From contig NZ_JAAOXM010000021.1 in NCBI RefSeq assembly GCF_011605345.1, positions 1-64,000 of the forward strand: 64,000 bases of DNA, given 5' to 3'. Made by a program: the position numbers and the translations under genes. The notes under the pieces were generated by a model, which was not told where the DNA came from, ran no database searches, and was given only the letters and a program-made list of their open reading frames with translations. Source of the stretch: Burkholderia sp. D-99 (GTDB lineage Bacteria; Pseudomonadota; Gammaproteobacteria; Burkholderiales; Burkholderiaceae). The number at the start of each line of letters is the position of its first letter. Positions within the stretch are counted from its first letter, which is position 1. Below are positions 23,584-32,162 of this stretch, one piece after another.

Positions 23584-23711
23584 TAGAATCGCGGGCTTAG
23601 CAGTGGAAGTACCGTTCGGAACCTGATGTCTCGCTCCCCGCAGGCGTCATGTTTCACGTTCTTTTGGTGTCCGGCGATGCAAGATCGCCTCGCTCTTTTC
23701 AAGGAATCGTC
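23584..23711 (+). promoter_or_regulatory. S10 operon promoter/leader candidate
   Basis: After the str terminator a TAGAAT -10-like hexamer lies at 23584-23589, but the -35 region is poor. About 115 bases of leader then precede rpsJ. In E. coli this leader is the L4 control target. I see the spacing but cannot identify an L4-binding fold. Confidence 0.35.
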
Positions 23712-24023
23712 ATGCAGCAACAGAAAATCCGCATTCGCCTGAAGGCTTTCGACTATCGTCTGATCGATCAATCGGCTGCCGAGATCGTCGATACCGCGAA
23801 GCGGACTGGCGCAATCGTCCGTGGCCCGGTGCCGCTGCCGACGCGCATTCAGCGTTTTGACATCCTGCGTTCGCCGCACGTCAACAAGACGTCGCGCGAT
23901 CAGCTCGAAATCCGCACCCACCAGCGCCTGATGGACATCGTCGATCCGACCGACAAGACGGTTGACGCGCTGATGAAGCTCGACCTGCCGGCTGGCGTCG
24001 ACGTGGAAATCAAGCTGCAGTAA
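23712..24023 (+). CDS. rpsJ: 30S ribosomal protein S10 (NusE)
   Basis: S10 is a 30S head protein that also binds NusB and NusG in antitermination. The start at ATG 23712 gives MQQQKIRIRLKAFDYRLIDQ and 103 aa, the normal length, with an AAGGAA site upstream. An upstream in-frame extension to 23649 is not S10-like. Conserved features include TGAIVRGPVPLPTRI and SPHVNKTSRDQLEIRTH. It heads the S10 cluster. Confidence 0.98.
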   Translation: MQQQKIRIRLKAFDYRLIDQSAAEIVDTAKRTGAIVRGPVPLPTRIQRFDILRSPHVNKTSRDQLEIRTHQRLMDIVDPTDKTVDALMKLDLPAGVDVEIKLQ

Positions 24024-24201
24024 GGCTTTCGACGCCAATCGGCTTGCCGGTCGGTGCTAAGTCTTTGTATTGCTTGCGGAAATCGCGAGGTCGGGCTATA
24101 CTGCTTGGCTTTTCGCGTATTCGCGTAAAAAAGTTGGGCCTTGCGTGCCCGGCATTTTGTAAATCAGCCCCGACCAATCGCAGTCGGGAATGGAGAAAAT
24201 G

Positions 24202-24852
24202 ATGAGCCTTGGACTCGTAGGTCGCAAGGTTGGCATGACCCGTATCTTCACGGCGGAAGGGGATTCGATTCCCGTCACCGTGCTGGACGTGTCGGACAAC
24301 CGCGTGACGCAGATCAAGACTGTTGAAACCGACGGCTACACGGCCGTGCAGGTTGCATTCGGCTCCCGCCGCGCATCGCGCGTGACGAAGCCGCTGGCAG
24401 GTCATCTCGCCAAAGCCGGTGTCGAAGCCGGTGAAATCCTCAAGGAATTCCGCATTGACGCGGCCAAGGCAGCTGAGCTGTCGAATGGCGCCGTGGTCGG
24501 TGCAGATCTTTTCGAAGTGGGCCAGAAGGTCGACGTGCAAGGCGTGTCGATCGGTAAGGGCTACGCCGGTACGATCAAGCGTTACAACTTCTCCTCCGGC
24601 CGTGCCACGCACGGTAACTCGCGCTCGCACAACGTGCCGGGCTCGATCGGTATGGCGCAGGATCCGGGTCGTGTTTTCCCGGGTAAACGCATGACGGGTC
24701 ACATGGGTGATGTGACGGTGACGGTGCAGAACCTCGAAATCGCTCGTATCGACGCAGAGCGCAAGCTGCTGCTCGTGAAGGGTGCGATTCCGGGCGCGAA
24801 GGGCGGCAAGGTCTTCGTGACGCCGGCCGTCAAGACCAAGGGGGCGAAATAA
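24202..24852 (+). CDS. rplC: 50S ribosomal protein L3
   Basis: L3 is a primary 23S-binding assembly protein whose loop reaches toward the peptidyl-transferase centre. Three in-frame ATGs occur at 24190, 24199 and 24202. The last is best placed relative to GGAG (24192-24195) and gives MSLGLVGRKVGMTRIFTAEG and 216 aa. The extension QKVDVQGVSIGKGYAGTIKR and the GNSRSHNVPGSIGMAQDPG loop, where PrmB methylates Gln in E. coli, are intact. Its stop overlaps the rplD start by one base. Confidence 0.96.
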   Translation: MSLGLVGRKVGMTRIFTAEGDSIPVTVLDVSDNRVTQIKTVETDGYTAVQVAFGSRRASRVTKPLAGHLAKAGVEAGEILKEFRIDAAKAAELSNGAVVGADLFEVGQKVDVQGVSIGKGYAGTIKRYNFSSGRATHGNSRSHNVPGSIGMAQDPGRVFPGKRMTGHMGDVTVTVQNLEIARIDAERKLLLVKGAIPGAKGGKVFVTPAVKTKGAK

Positions 24853-25472
24853 TGGAACTCAAGCTCCTGAACGAAAATGGTCAGGAAGGTGCAGTGGTCA
24901 ACGCATCGGACGTCGTGTTCGGTCGTGACTACAACGAAGCGCTGATCCACCAGGTCGTCGTCGCTTACCAGGCGAATGCTCGCCAAGGTAACCGCGCACA
25001 GAAGGACCGTGAGCAAGTCAAGCACACGACCAAGAAGCCGTGGCGCCAGAAGGGTACGGGCCGTGCTCGTGCCGGTATGTCGTCCAGCCCGCTGTGGCGT
25101 GGCGGTGGTCGTATCTTCCCGAATTCGCCGGAAGAAAACTTCTCGCACAAGGTCAACAAGAAGATGCATCGCGCAGGCCTCTGCTCGATCTTCTCGCAGC
25201 TGGCCCGTGAAGGCCGTCTGTCGGTTGTCGAGGACATCATCCTCGGAGCGCCGAAGACCAAGCTGCTGGCCGAAAAATTCAAGACCATGGGTCTCGACTC
25301 CGTGCTGATCATCACCGACACGGTTGACGAAAACCTGTACCTGGCATCGCGCAACCTGCCGCACGTGGCAATTGTCGAGCCGCGCTACGCTGACCCGCTG
25401 TCGCTGATCTACTTCAAGAAAGTGCTGGTCACGAAGGCTGCGGTCGCCCAGATCGAGGAGTTGCTGTCATGA
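24852..25472 (+). CDS. rplD: 50S ribosomal protein L4
   Basis: L4 lines the peptide exit tunnel and, in E. coli, represses the S10 operon. The 206-aa product has the tunnel-loop sequence [20 protein letters not shown] (near residues 58-77) and WRGGGRIFP. It is translationally coupled to rplC (TAATG) and overlaps rplW by four bases (ATGA). The wild-type loop shows no deletions of the type linked to macrolide resistance. Confidence 0.98.
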
Positions 25473-25783
25473 GCGAGATTCGCAAGAACGATCATCGTTT
25501 GATGCAGGTCCTGCTCGCACCGGTGATCTCGGAAAAGGCGACGCTGGTTGCCGACAAGAACGAGCAAGTCGTGTTCGAAGTCGCACCGGATGCCACGAAG
25601 CAGGAAGTGAAGGCGGCTGTCGAGCTGCTGTTCAAGGTTGAAGTTGATTCCGTCAACGTGCTGGTTCAGAAGGGCAAGCAGAAGCGCTTTGGCCGTTCGA
25701 TGGGCCGCCGCAAGGACGTGAAGAAGGCGTACGTTTGCCTGAAGCCCGGCCAGGAAATCAACTTTGAAGCGGAGGCCAAGTAA
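25469..25783 (+). CDS. rplW: 50S ribosomal protein L23
   Basis: L23 sits at the tunnel exit and docks trigger factor and SRP. The 104-aa protein contains [20 protein letters not shown] and the basic motif [20 protein letters not shown]. The trigger-factor contact area around the conserved Glu in SEKAT is present. ATG 25469 overlaps the rplD stop; rplB begins two bases after its own stop. Confidence 0.98.
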
Positions 25784-25785
25784 TC

Positions 25786-26613
25786 ATGGCAATCGTTAAA
25801 GTTAAGCCGACATCGCCGGGTCGCCGCGCGATGGTCAAGGTGGTCAACAAGAACCTGCACCAGGGCAAGCCGTTCGCGGCACTGCTCGACTCGCAGAGCT
25901 CGACCGCCGGCCGTAACAACAACGGTCGTATCACCACGCGTCACAAGGGTGGTGGTCACAAGCAACACTACCGTATCGTCGATTTCCGTCGCACGAAGGA
26001 TGGCATCCCGGCAAAGGTCGAGCGTCTCGAGTACGACCCGAACCGTAGCGCGAACATCGCGCTGGTGCTCTACGCAGACGGCGAGCGTCGCTACATCATC
26101 GCCCCGAAGGGCCTGACGGTCGGCCAACAGCTGATGTCGGGTTCGGAAGCGCCGATCCGTGCAGGCAACACGCTGCCGATCCGCAACATTCCGGTCGGTA
26201 CGACGATCCACTGCATCGAGATGCTGCCGGGCAAGGGCGCGCAAATGGCGCGTTCGGCTGGTACGTCGGCCATGCTGCTCGCACGTGAAGGCGTCTACGC
26301 GCAGGTTCGTCTGCGTTCGGGCGAAATCCGCCGCGTGCACATCGAGTGCCGTGCAACGATCGGTGAAGTCGGCAACGAAGAGCATAGCCTGCGCCAGATC
26401 GGCAAGGCTGGCGCGAACCGCTGGCGCGGTATCCGCCCGACGGTGCGTGGCGTTGCGATGAACCCGGTTGATCACCCGCACGGTGGTGGTGAGGGCAAGA
26501 CGGCTGCAGGTCGCGATCCGGTTAGCCCGTGGGGTACTCCGGCTAAGGGTTATCGCACCCGTAGCAACAAGCGCACGACGACGATGATCGTCCAGCGCCG
26601 TCACAAGCGTTAA
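25786..26613 (+). CDS. rplB: 50S ribosomal protein L2
   Basis: L2 is required for subunit association and peptidyl-transferase assembly. The 275-aa product has the N-terminal [20 protein letters not shown] segment and the highly conserved [20 protein letters not shown] stretch with the critical His residues (about 225-245), ending in a basic tail. The start follows rplW by two bases; rpsS follows after 10. Confidence 0.99.
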
Positions 26614-26623
26614 GGAGTAGGCA

Positions 26624-26899
26624 ATGGCACGTTCTGTTAAAAAAGGTCCGTTCTGCGACGCCCATTTGCTGAAGAAAGTTGAGGCGGCTGCAGCTTCGCG
26701 CGACAAAAAGCCGATCAAGACCTGGTCGCGTCGCTCGACGATTCTGCCGGATTTCATCGGCCTGACGATCGCTGTTCACAACGGCCGTCAACACGTTCCG
26801 GTGTACATCTCGGAAAACATGGTCGGCCACAAGCTTGGCGAGTTCGCACTGACCCGTACGTTCAAGGGTCACGCAGCCGACAAGAAGGCCAAGAAATAA
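26624..26899 (+). CDS. rpsS: 30S ribosomal protein S19
   Basis: S19 is a 30S head protein near the A-site finger and bridges to the 50S. The 91-aa product begins [20 protein letters not shown] and includes [18 protein letters not shown] and [16 protein letters not shown]. Length is normal. AAGGAG lies upstream of ATG 26624, and rplV follows after 12 bp. Confidence 0.99.
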
Positions 26900-26911
26900 G
26901 GGGCAATCAAG

Positions 26912-27241
26912 ATGGAAGTGAAAGCAATTCATCGCGGTGCCCGCATCTCGGCGCAAAAAACGCGCCTTGTGGCTGACCAGATCCGCGGTTTGCCGGTCGA
27001 CAAGGCGCTGAACGTTCTGACGTTCTCGCCGAAGAAAGCGGCTGGCATCGTGAAGAAGGTTGTGCTGTCGGCAATCGCGAATGCGGAGCACAACGAAGGC
27101 GCCGATATCGACGAGCTCAAGATCAAGAGCATCTACGTCGACAAGGCTGCATCGCTCAAGCGTTTCACCGCGCGCGCCAAGGGCCGCGGTAACCGCATCG
27201 AGAAGCAATCCTGTCACATCACTGTGACGGTCGGGAATTAA
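26912..27241 (+). CDS. rplV: 50S ribosomal protein L22
   Basis: L22 extends a hairpin into the exit tunnel near the macrolide site. The 109-aa protein begins [20 protein letters not shown], contains [18 protein letters not shown], and has the tip region [20 protein letters not shown] (near 84-103) without insertion or deletion. An AAGGGG site precedes it, and rpsC begins 11 bp downstream. Confidence 0.98.
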
Positions 27242-27252
27242 GGAGCCATACG

Positions 27253-28053
27253 ATGGGACAGAAAATTCATCCGACTGGCTTCCGCCTGGCTGTCAGCCGT
27301 AATTGGGCTTCGCGTTGGTACGCGAACAACAACAATTTCGCGGCGATGCTGCAGGAAGACATCGGTGTTCGTGAATACCTGAAGAAGAAGCTGAAGAACG
27401 CTTCGGTCGGTCGGGTCGTCATCGAGCGTCCGGCGAAGAACGCGCGCATCACGATTTACAGCTCGCGTCCGGGCGTGGTCATCGGCAAGAAGGGCGAGGA
27501 TATCGAGCAGCTGAAGACGGAACTGCAACGCCGCATGGGCGTTCCGGTTCACGTCAACATCGAAGAAATCCGCAAGCCGGAAACCGATGCTCAGCTGATC
27601 GCTGACTCGATCACGCAACAGCTCGAGCGCCGGATCATGTTCCGTCGCGCGATGAAGCGTGCGATGCAGAACGCGATGCGTCTGGGTGCTCAAGGCATCA
27701 AGATCATGAGCGCGGGCCGTCTGAACGGTATCGAAATCGCTCGTACGGAGTGGTATCGCGAAGGTCGCGTGCCCCTTCACACGCTGCGTGCCGACATCGA
27801 CTACGCGACTTCGGAAGCGAAGACGACTTACGGGATCATCGGCGTCAAGGTGTGGGTCTACAAGGGCGATACGCTCGGCCGCAACGACGCACCGGTGGTG
27901 GAAGAAGTAGCCGAAGACAAGCGTCCGCGTCGCAATGCGCGTCCGGGCGACCGTCGTCCGCGCCGTGATGGCGAAGGCGGCGCTCCGGGTGCTCGCCGTG
28001 GCGCACCGCGCCGTGGCGCCGGCAAGCCCGAAGACGGCAAGACTGGAGAATAA
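27253..28053 (+). CDS. rpsC: 30S ribosomal protein S3, with extended basic tail
   Basis: S3 forms part of the mRNA entry channel and has helicase activity with S4 and S5. The 266-aa protein begins MGQKIHPTGFRLAVSRNWAS and has the KH domain GVVIGKKGEDIEQLK (about 75-89). The core ends near residue 212. A 50-residue Arg/Pro/Gly-rich tail with repeated RR pairs follows, making it about 33 residues longer than E. coli S3. rplP starts two bases after its stop. Confidence 0.99.
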   Translation: MGQKIHPTGFRLAVSRNWASRWYANNNNFAAMLQEDIGVREYLKKKLKNASVGRVVIERPAKNARITIYSSRPGVVIGKKGEDIEQLKTELQRRMGVPVHVNIEEIRKPETDAQLIADSITQQLERRIMFRRAMKRAMQNAMRLGAQGIKIMSAGRLNGIEIARTEWYREGRVPLHTLRADIDYATSEAKTTYGIIGVKVWVYKGDTLGRNDAPVVEEVAEDKRPRRNARPGDRRPRRDGEGGAPGARRGAPRRGAGKPEDGKTGE

Positions 28054-28055
28054 CG

Positions 28056-28472
28056 ATGCTGCAACCGAAACGCAGAAAGTATCGTAAAGAGCAGAAAGGT
28101 CGTAACACCGGCAAGGCGACGCGCGGCAACGCAGTGTCGTTCGGTGACTTCGGCCTGAAGGCTATCGGTCGCGGTCGTTTGACCGCACGCCAGATTGAAG
28201 CGGCGCGTCGTGCAATGACGCGTCACATCAAGCGTGGCGGCCGCATCTGGATCCGGATCTTCCCGGACAAGCCGATTTCGCAGAAGCCGGCCGAAGTGCG
28301 TATGGGTAACGGTAAGGGTAACCCGGAGTACTACGTCGCCGAGATTCAGCCGGGCAAGATGCTCTATGAAATGGACGGCGTAACCGAAGAACTGGCACGC
28401 GAAGCGTTCCGTCTGGCTGCAGCCAAGCTGCCGCTCAAGACGGCATTCATCGTGCGCCAGCTCGGCGCCTAA
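28056..28472 (+). CDS. rplP: 50S ribosomal protein L16
   Basis: L16 contacts A- and P-site tRNA elbows on the 50S. The 138-aa protein begins MLQPKRRKYRKEQKGRNTGK and has GRLTARQIEAARRAMTRHIK and FPDKPISQKPAEVRMGNGKG, including the Arg that YcfD-type oxygenases hydroxylate in some bacteria. It follows rpsC by two bases, suggesting coupling, and rpmC starts nine bases after its stop with AAGGAG. Confidence 0.98.
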   Translation: MLQPKRRKYRKEQKGRNTGKATRGNAVSFGDFGLKAIGRGRLTARQIEAARRAMTRHIKRGGRIWIRIFPDKPISQKPAEVRMGNGKGNPEYYVAEIQPGKMLYEMDGVTEELAREAFRLAAAKLPLKTAFIVRQLGA

Positions 28473-28481
28473 GGAGAAAAC

Positions 28482-28676
28482 ATGAAGGCTTCCGAACTTC
28501 TCCAGAAAGACCAGGCCGCGCTCAACAAGGAGCTGGCGGACCTGCTGAAGGCGCAATTCGGCCTGCGCATGCAACTCGCGACCCAGCAGCTCACGAACAC
28601 GAGCCAGCTGAAGAAGGTTCGTCGCGACATCGCACGTGTGCGGACCGTCATGACTCAGAAGGCGAACCAGAAATGA
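28482..28676 (+). CDS. rpmC: 50S ribosomal protein L29
   Basis: L29 is a two-helix protein by the tunnel exit next to L23. The 64-aa product begins [20 protein letters not shown] and shows the family signature [20 protein letters not shown] followed by [10 protein letters not shown]. Its stop overlaps the rpsQ start by four bases (ATGA), indicating coupled translation. Confidence 0.97.
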
Positions 28677-28945
28677 ACGATAGCGTGAAAACCTCGCTGA
28701 AGCGGACGCTGGTCGGTCGGGTCGTCAGCAACAAGATGGACAAGACCGTCACCGTGCTGATCGAGCACCGCGTCAAGCACCCGATCTACGGCAAGTATGT
28801 CGTGCGCTCGAAGAAGTACCACGCGCACGATGAAGCGAACACCTACAACGAAGGCGATCTCGTCGAAATCCAGGAAACTCGTCCTGTTTCGAAGACGAAG
28901 GCCTGGACGGTGTCGCGCCTCGTCGAAGCGGCTCGCGTGATCTAA
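28673..28945 (+). CDS. rpsQ: 30S ribosomal protein S17
   Basis: S17 is a primary 16S-binding assembly protein with an OB fold. The 90-aa product contains [40 protein letters not shown] and a conserved [16 protein letters not shown] segment. It is the last gene before the 310-bp gap that holds the spc promoter region, so the S10 operon appears to end or be re-initiated here. Confidence 0.98.
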
Positions 28946-29012
28946 GCGGGGCCGTGCAGTAGGCAGCAACAGGCACTTCTCCACGAAGTGCTTGAAATCG
29001 CAAAGTTTTTGC

Positions 29013-29040
29013 TTGCGTGACCAGGATTATTTGTTATAAT
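29013..29040 (+). promoter_or_regulatory. spc operon promoter
   Basis: A perfect TATAAT (29035-29040) is preceded at 16 bp by TTGCGT (29013-29018); a TTGCTT lies slightly further upstream. It fits a sigma-70 promoter starting near 29047. Confidence 0.6.
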
Positions 29041-29047
29041 CCTGGTC
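29019..29047 (+). promoter_or_regulatory. inverted repeat over the spc -10
   Basis: GACCAGGATTA (29019-29029) and TAATCCTGGTC (29037-29047) are perfect complements around TTTGTTA. The right arm contains the end of TATAAT and is followed by TTCCCTCTTT. As RNA from upstream it is terminator-like; as DNA it overlaps the promoter. Confidence 0.7.
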
Positions 29048-29255
29048 TTCCCTCTTTATGGGAGCCCCGTCGCGGGCGAAGTTGGTGGGGGAAGCGGACT
29101 GGCGCCAGCCTGTCCGAAAGATTCACCGAATTGCGATGGCGGGTTTCGTTTGCCGTCGCTGCTGTTCCAACCCAAGCAGCCGATTGGCTGACGGGACCAA
29201 GACTGACCGAATGCATCATGGTGGTGCATCCGGATTAAGTTGGGAAAGACAAACC

Positions 29256-29624
29256 ATGATCCAGACCGAATCTCGGCTCGAAGTAGCCGACAACACGGGT
29301 GCACGTGAAGTCCTGTGCATCAAGGTGCTCGGCGGCTCGAAGCGTCGTTATGCCGGCATTGGCGACATCATCAAGGTGAGCGTCAAAGAGGCAACGCCGC
29401 GCGGGCGCGTGAAGAAAGGCGAAATTTACAACGCCGTGGTGGTCCGCACCGCCAAGGGCGTGCGCCGTCAAGACGGCTCGCTGATCAAGTTCGACGGCAA
29501 CGCCGCTGTGCTTTTGAATAACAAGCTCGAGCCGATCGGCACCCGTATCTTCGGGCCGGTGACGCGTGAGCTGCGTAGCGAACGATTCATGAAGATCGTT
29601 TCGCTGGCGCCGGAAGTGCTGTAA
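29256..29624 (+). CDS. rplN: 50S ribosomal protein L14
   Basis: L14 contributes to intersubunit bridges and is the silencing-factor RsfS partner. Start ATG 29256 gives MIQTESRLEVADNTGAREVL and 122 aa, the universal length. Other conserved parts are GGSKRRYAGIGDIIKVSVKE and a C-terminal RTERFMKI-like end (RSERFMKIVSLAPEVL). It is first in the spc operon; rplX follows after nine bases. Confidence 0.98.
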   Translation: MIQTESRLEVADNTGAREVLCIKVLGGSKRRYAGIGDIIKVSVKEATPRGRVKKGEIYNAVVVRTAKGVRRQDGSLIKFDGNAAVLLNNKLEPIGTRIFGPVTRELRSERFMKIVSLAPEVL

Positions 29625-29633
29625 GGAGTCGCG

Positions 29634-29942
29634 ATGAACAAGATTCGCAAGGGTGACGAAGTCATCGTCGTCACCGGCAAGGACAAGGGCAAGCGCGGCG
29701 TCGTGCTGGCTGTCGGTGCTGAACATGTGACGGTTGAAGGTATCAACCTCGTCAAGAAGCATGTGAAGCCGAACCCGATGAAGGGTACGACGGGCGGCGT
29801 GGAAGCGAAGACGATGCCCCTGCATATTTCGAACGTCGCACTGGTCGACGCGAATGGCAAGGCGTCGCGTGTTGGCATCAAGGTCGAGGAAGGCAAGAAG
29901 GTTCGCTTCCTGAAGACGACCGGTGCCGTACTGAGCGCCTGA
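29634..29942 (+). CDS. rplX: 50S ribosomal protein L24
   Basis: L24 initiates 50S assembly and lies at the tunnel rim. The 102-aa protein begins [20 protein letters not shown], the KOW motif, and contains [26 protein letters not shown] lies before ATG 29634. It is followed by rplE after 16 bp. Confidence 0.98.
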
Positions 29943-29958
29943 CGCAGCGGAGTAAAAA

Positions 29959-30498
29959 ATGGCTCGTTTTCAAGAGTTTTACAAAGAAAAGGTTGTGCCC
30001 GGCCTGATCGAGAAGTTCGGTTACAAGTCGGTCATGGAAGTGCCGCGTATCACCAAGATCACGTTGAACATGGGTCTTGGCGAAGCGATCGCTGACAAGA
30101 AGATCATCGAGAACGCCGTTGGCGACCTCACGAAGATCGCTGGTCAGAAGCCGGTCGTGACGAAGGCACGCAAGGCAATCGCAGGCTTCAAGATCCGCCA
30201 GGGTTACCCGATCGGCGCGATGGTGACGCTGCGCGGCCAGGCGATGTATGAATTCCTCGACCGTTTCGTGACCGTTGCCCTGCCCCGCGTGCGTGACTTC
30301 CGCGGTGTGTCGGGTCGTGCCTTCGATGGCCGCGGCAACTACAACATCGGTGTGAAAGAGCAGATCATTTTCCCCGAAATCGATTACGACAAGATCGACG
30401 CACTGCGTGGGCTGAACATCAGCATCACGACGACTGCGAAGACCGACGACGAAGCAAAGGCTCTGCTCGCCAGCTTCAAGTTCCCGTTCAGAAACTGA
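29959..30498 (+). CDS. rplE: 50S ribosomal protein L5
   Basis: L5 binds 5S rRNA and the P-site tRNA elbow. The 179-aa protein begins MARFQEFYKEKVVPGLIEKF, contains PRITKITLNMGLGEA, the exposed loop KIRQGYPIGAMVTLRG, and ends LLASFKFPFRN. Length is typical. Its stop is seven bases before the GTG start of rpsN. Confidence 0.99.
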   Translation: MARFQEFYKEKVVPGLIEKFGYKSVMEVPRITKITLNMGLGEAIADKKIIENAVGDLTKIAGQKPVVTKARKAIAGFKIRQGYPIGAMVTLRGQAMYEFLDRFVTVALPRVRDFRGVSGRAFDGRGNYNIGVKEQIIFPEIDYDKIDALRGLNISITTTAKTDDEAKALLASFKFPFRN

Positions 30499-30505
30499 GG
30501 TTACC

Positions 30506-30811
30506 GTGGCTAAACTGGCACTGATCGAACGTGAAAAGAAGCGCGCCCGCCTGGTCGCGAAGTTCGCAGCAAAGCGCGATGCGCTGAAGGCGATCGTCGA
30601 AGACCAAAGCAAGTCGGAAGAAGAGCGCTACGAAGCACGCCTGGAGCTGCAGCAACTGCCCCGCAACGCAAACCCGACCCGCCAGCGTAACCGCTGCGCG
30701 ATCACGGGCCGCCCGCGTGGCACGTTCCGTAAATTCGGCCTCGCGCGTAACAAGATTCGTGAAATCGCATTCCGTGGCGAGATTCCTGGCCTGACCAAGG
30801 CGAGCTGGTAA
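30506..30811 (+). CDS. rpsN: 30S ribosomal protein S14
   Basis: S14 is a late-assembling 30S head protein. The 101-aa product starts at GTG 30506, with AKLALIEREKKRARLVAKFA, and ends RNKIREIAFRGEIPGLTKAS W. It is the long, zinc-free (C-minus) form: the C-terminal RCAITGRPRG region lacks the CxxC pairs of the zinc form. GAGG precedes the start. Confidence 0.98.
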   Translation: MAKLALIEREKKRARLVAKFAAKRDALKAIVEDQSKSEEERYEARLELQQLPRNANPTRQRNRCAITGRPRGTFRKFGLARNKIREIAFRGEIPGLTKASW

Positions 30812-30825
30812 TAGGAGAAACGTAA

Positions 30826-31221
30826 ATGAGCATGAGTGATCCTATCGCCGATATGCTGACTCGCATCCGCAACGCGCAGATGGTCGAGAAGGTATCGGTC
30901 GCGATGCCCTCGTCGAAGGTCAAGGTTGCAATCGCGCAAGTCCTGAAGGACGAAGGTTATATCGACGATTTCGCCGTGAAGGCGGAAGGTGCGAAGTCCG
31001 AACTGAATATCGCGCTGAAGTACTACGCTGGCCGTCCGGTCATCGAACGCCTCGAGCGCGTGTCGAAGCCTGGCCTGCGCGTCTACCGCGGTCGTAACGA
31101 CATTCCGCAGGTCATGAATGGCCTCGGCGTGGCAATCGTGTCGACGCCCAAGGGCGTGATGACCGACCGCAAGGCGCGCGCTACCGGCGTCGGCGGCGAA
31201 GTCATCTGCTACGTCGCTTAA
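30826..31221 (+). CDS. rpsH: 30S ribosomal protein S8
   Basis: S8 organises the 16S central domain and in E. coli represses the spc operon by binding near rplE. The 131-aa product begins MSMSDPIADMLTRIRNAQMV; a second ATG six bases on (30832) is possible. The C-terminal rRNA-binding part has VSTPKGVMTDRKARATGVGG. GGAG precedes ATG 30826. Confidence 0.98.
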   Translation: MSMSDPIADMLTRIRNAQMVEKVSVAMPSSKVKVAIAQVLKDEGYIDDFAVKAEGAKSELNIALKYYAGRPVIERLERVSKPGLRVYRGRNDIPQVMNGLGVAIVSTPKGVMTDRKARATGVGGEVICYVA

Positions 31222-31239
31222 AGCCGAGGAGAGAGAAAC

Positions 31240-31770
31240 ATGTCTCGAGTAGGTAAGAGCCCGATCGCGCTGCAAGGCGCGGAAGTCAAGCTGGCCGACG
31301 GTGCAATCACCGTCAAGGGCCCGCTGGGCACCATCACGCAAGCGATCAATCCGCTCGTGAACGTGGCGAACAACGACGGCACGCTGAACCTGTCGCCGGT
31401 GGACGAAAGCCGCGAAGCAAATGCACTGTCGGGCACGATGCGCGCGATTATCGCGAATGCCGTGCACGGCGTGACCAAGGGTTTCGAGCGCAAGCTGACG
31501 CTGGTTGGCGTCGGTTATCGTGCGCAAGCGCAAGGCGACAAGCTGAACCTGTCGCTGGGTTTCTCGCACCCGGTGGTGCACCAGATGCCGGAAGGCGTCA
31601 AGGCAGAAACCCCGACGCAAACCGAAATCGTGATCAAGGGGATCAACAAGCAACAAGTCGGTCAAGTAGCTGCGGAAGTTCGCGGTTACCGTCCGCCGGA
31701 GCCCTACAAGGGCAAGGGCGTGCGCTATGCCGACGAGGTTGTGATCCTCAAAGAAACGAAGAAGAAGTAA
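31240..31770 (+). CDS. rplF: 50S ribosomal protein L6
   Basis: L6 supports the sarcin-ricin loop region where translational GTPases act. The 176-aa protein begins MSRVGKSPIALQGAEVKLAD and has two similar domains; the second carries the signature PEPYKGKGVRYADEVVILKE. An excellent GGAGAGAG site precedes ATG 31240. rplR starts 12 bp after the stop. Confidence 0.99.
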   Translation: MSRVGKSPIALQGAEVKLADGAITVKGPLGTITQAINPLVNVANNDGTLNLSPVDESREANALSGTMRAIIANAVHGVTKGFERKLTLVGVGYRAQAQGDKLNLSLGFSHPVVHQMPEGVKAETPTQTEIVIKGINKQQVGQVAAEVRGYRPPEPYKGKGVRYADEVVILKETKKK

Positions 31771-31782
31771 GGGTGCGCAATC

Positions 31783-32148
31783 ATGGATAAGACTCAATCT
31801 CGCCTGCGCCGCGCTCGCCAGACGCGTATCAAGATCGCTGAGCTGCAGGTCGCGCGTCTCGCCGTGCATCGCACGAACACGCACATCTACGCTCAAGTGT
31901 TCTCGCCGTGCGGCACCAAGGTGCTCGCCAGCGCGTCGACGCTCGAGGCAGAAGTGCGCGCCGAGCTCGCCGACAAGTCGGGCAAGGGCGGCAACGTTAA
32001 CGCCGCGACGCTGATCGGCAAGCGTATTGCCGAGAAGGCAAAGGCCGCCGGCATCGAATCCGTCGCCTTCGACCGCTCGGGCTTCCGCTACCACGGCCGC
32101 GTGAAAGCGCTGGCTGAGGCAGCTCGCGAAGCTGGGCTCAAGTTCTAA
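31783..32148 (+). CDS. rplR: 50S ribosomal protein L18
   Basis: L18 binds 5S rRNA and carries it into the central protuberance with L5. The 121-aa protein begins [20 protein letters not shown], contains [20 protein letters not shown], and ends with the rRNA-binding [20 protein letters not shown]. It precedes rpsE by 14 bp with an AAGGAAGGA site. Confidence 0.98.
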
Positions 32149-32162
32149 GGAAGGAATTCGTC

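Larger units (their letters stand above)
28946..29255 (+). promoter_or_regulatory. S10/spc boundary leader
   Basis: This 310-base gap has no supported gene. It contains a promoter-like element (29013-29040), an 11-bp perfect inverted repeat over its -10 (29019-29047), and then about 200 bases of apparent spc leader before rplN. An in-frame upstream extension of rplN through this leader is not L14-like. Confidence 0.6.

Noticed and set aside
29058..29255. Upstream in-frame extension of rplN
   Set aside because: It would add 66 residues unlike any L14 and cross the spc leader. ATG 29256 gives the universal 122-aa protein.
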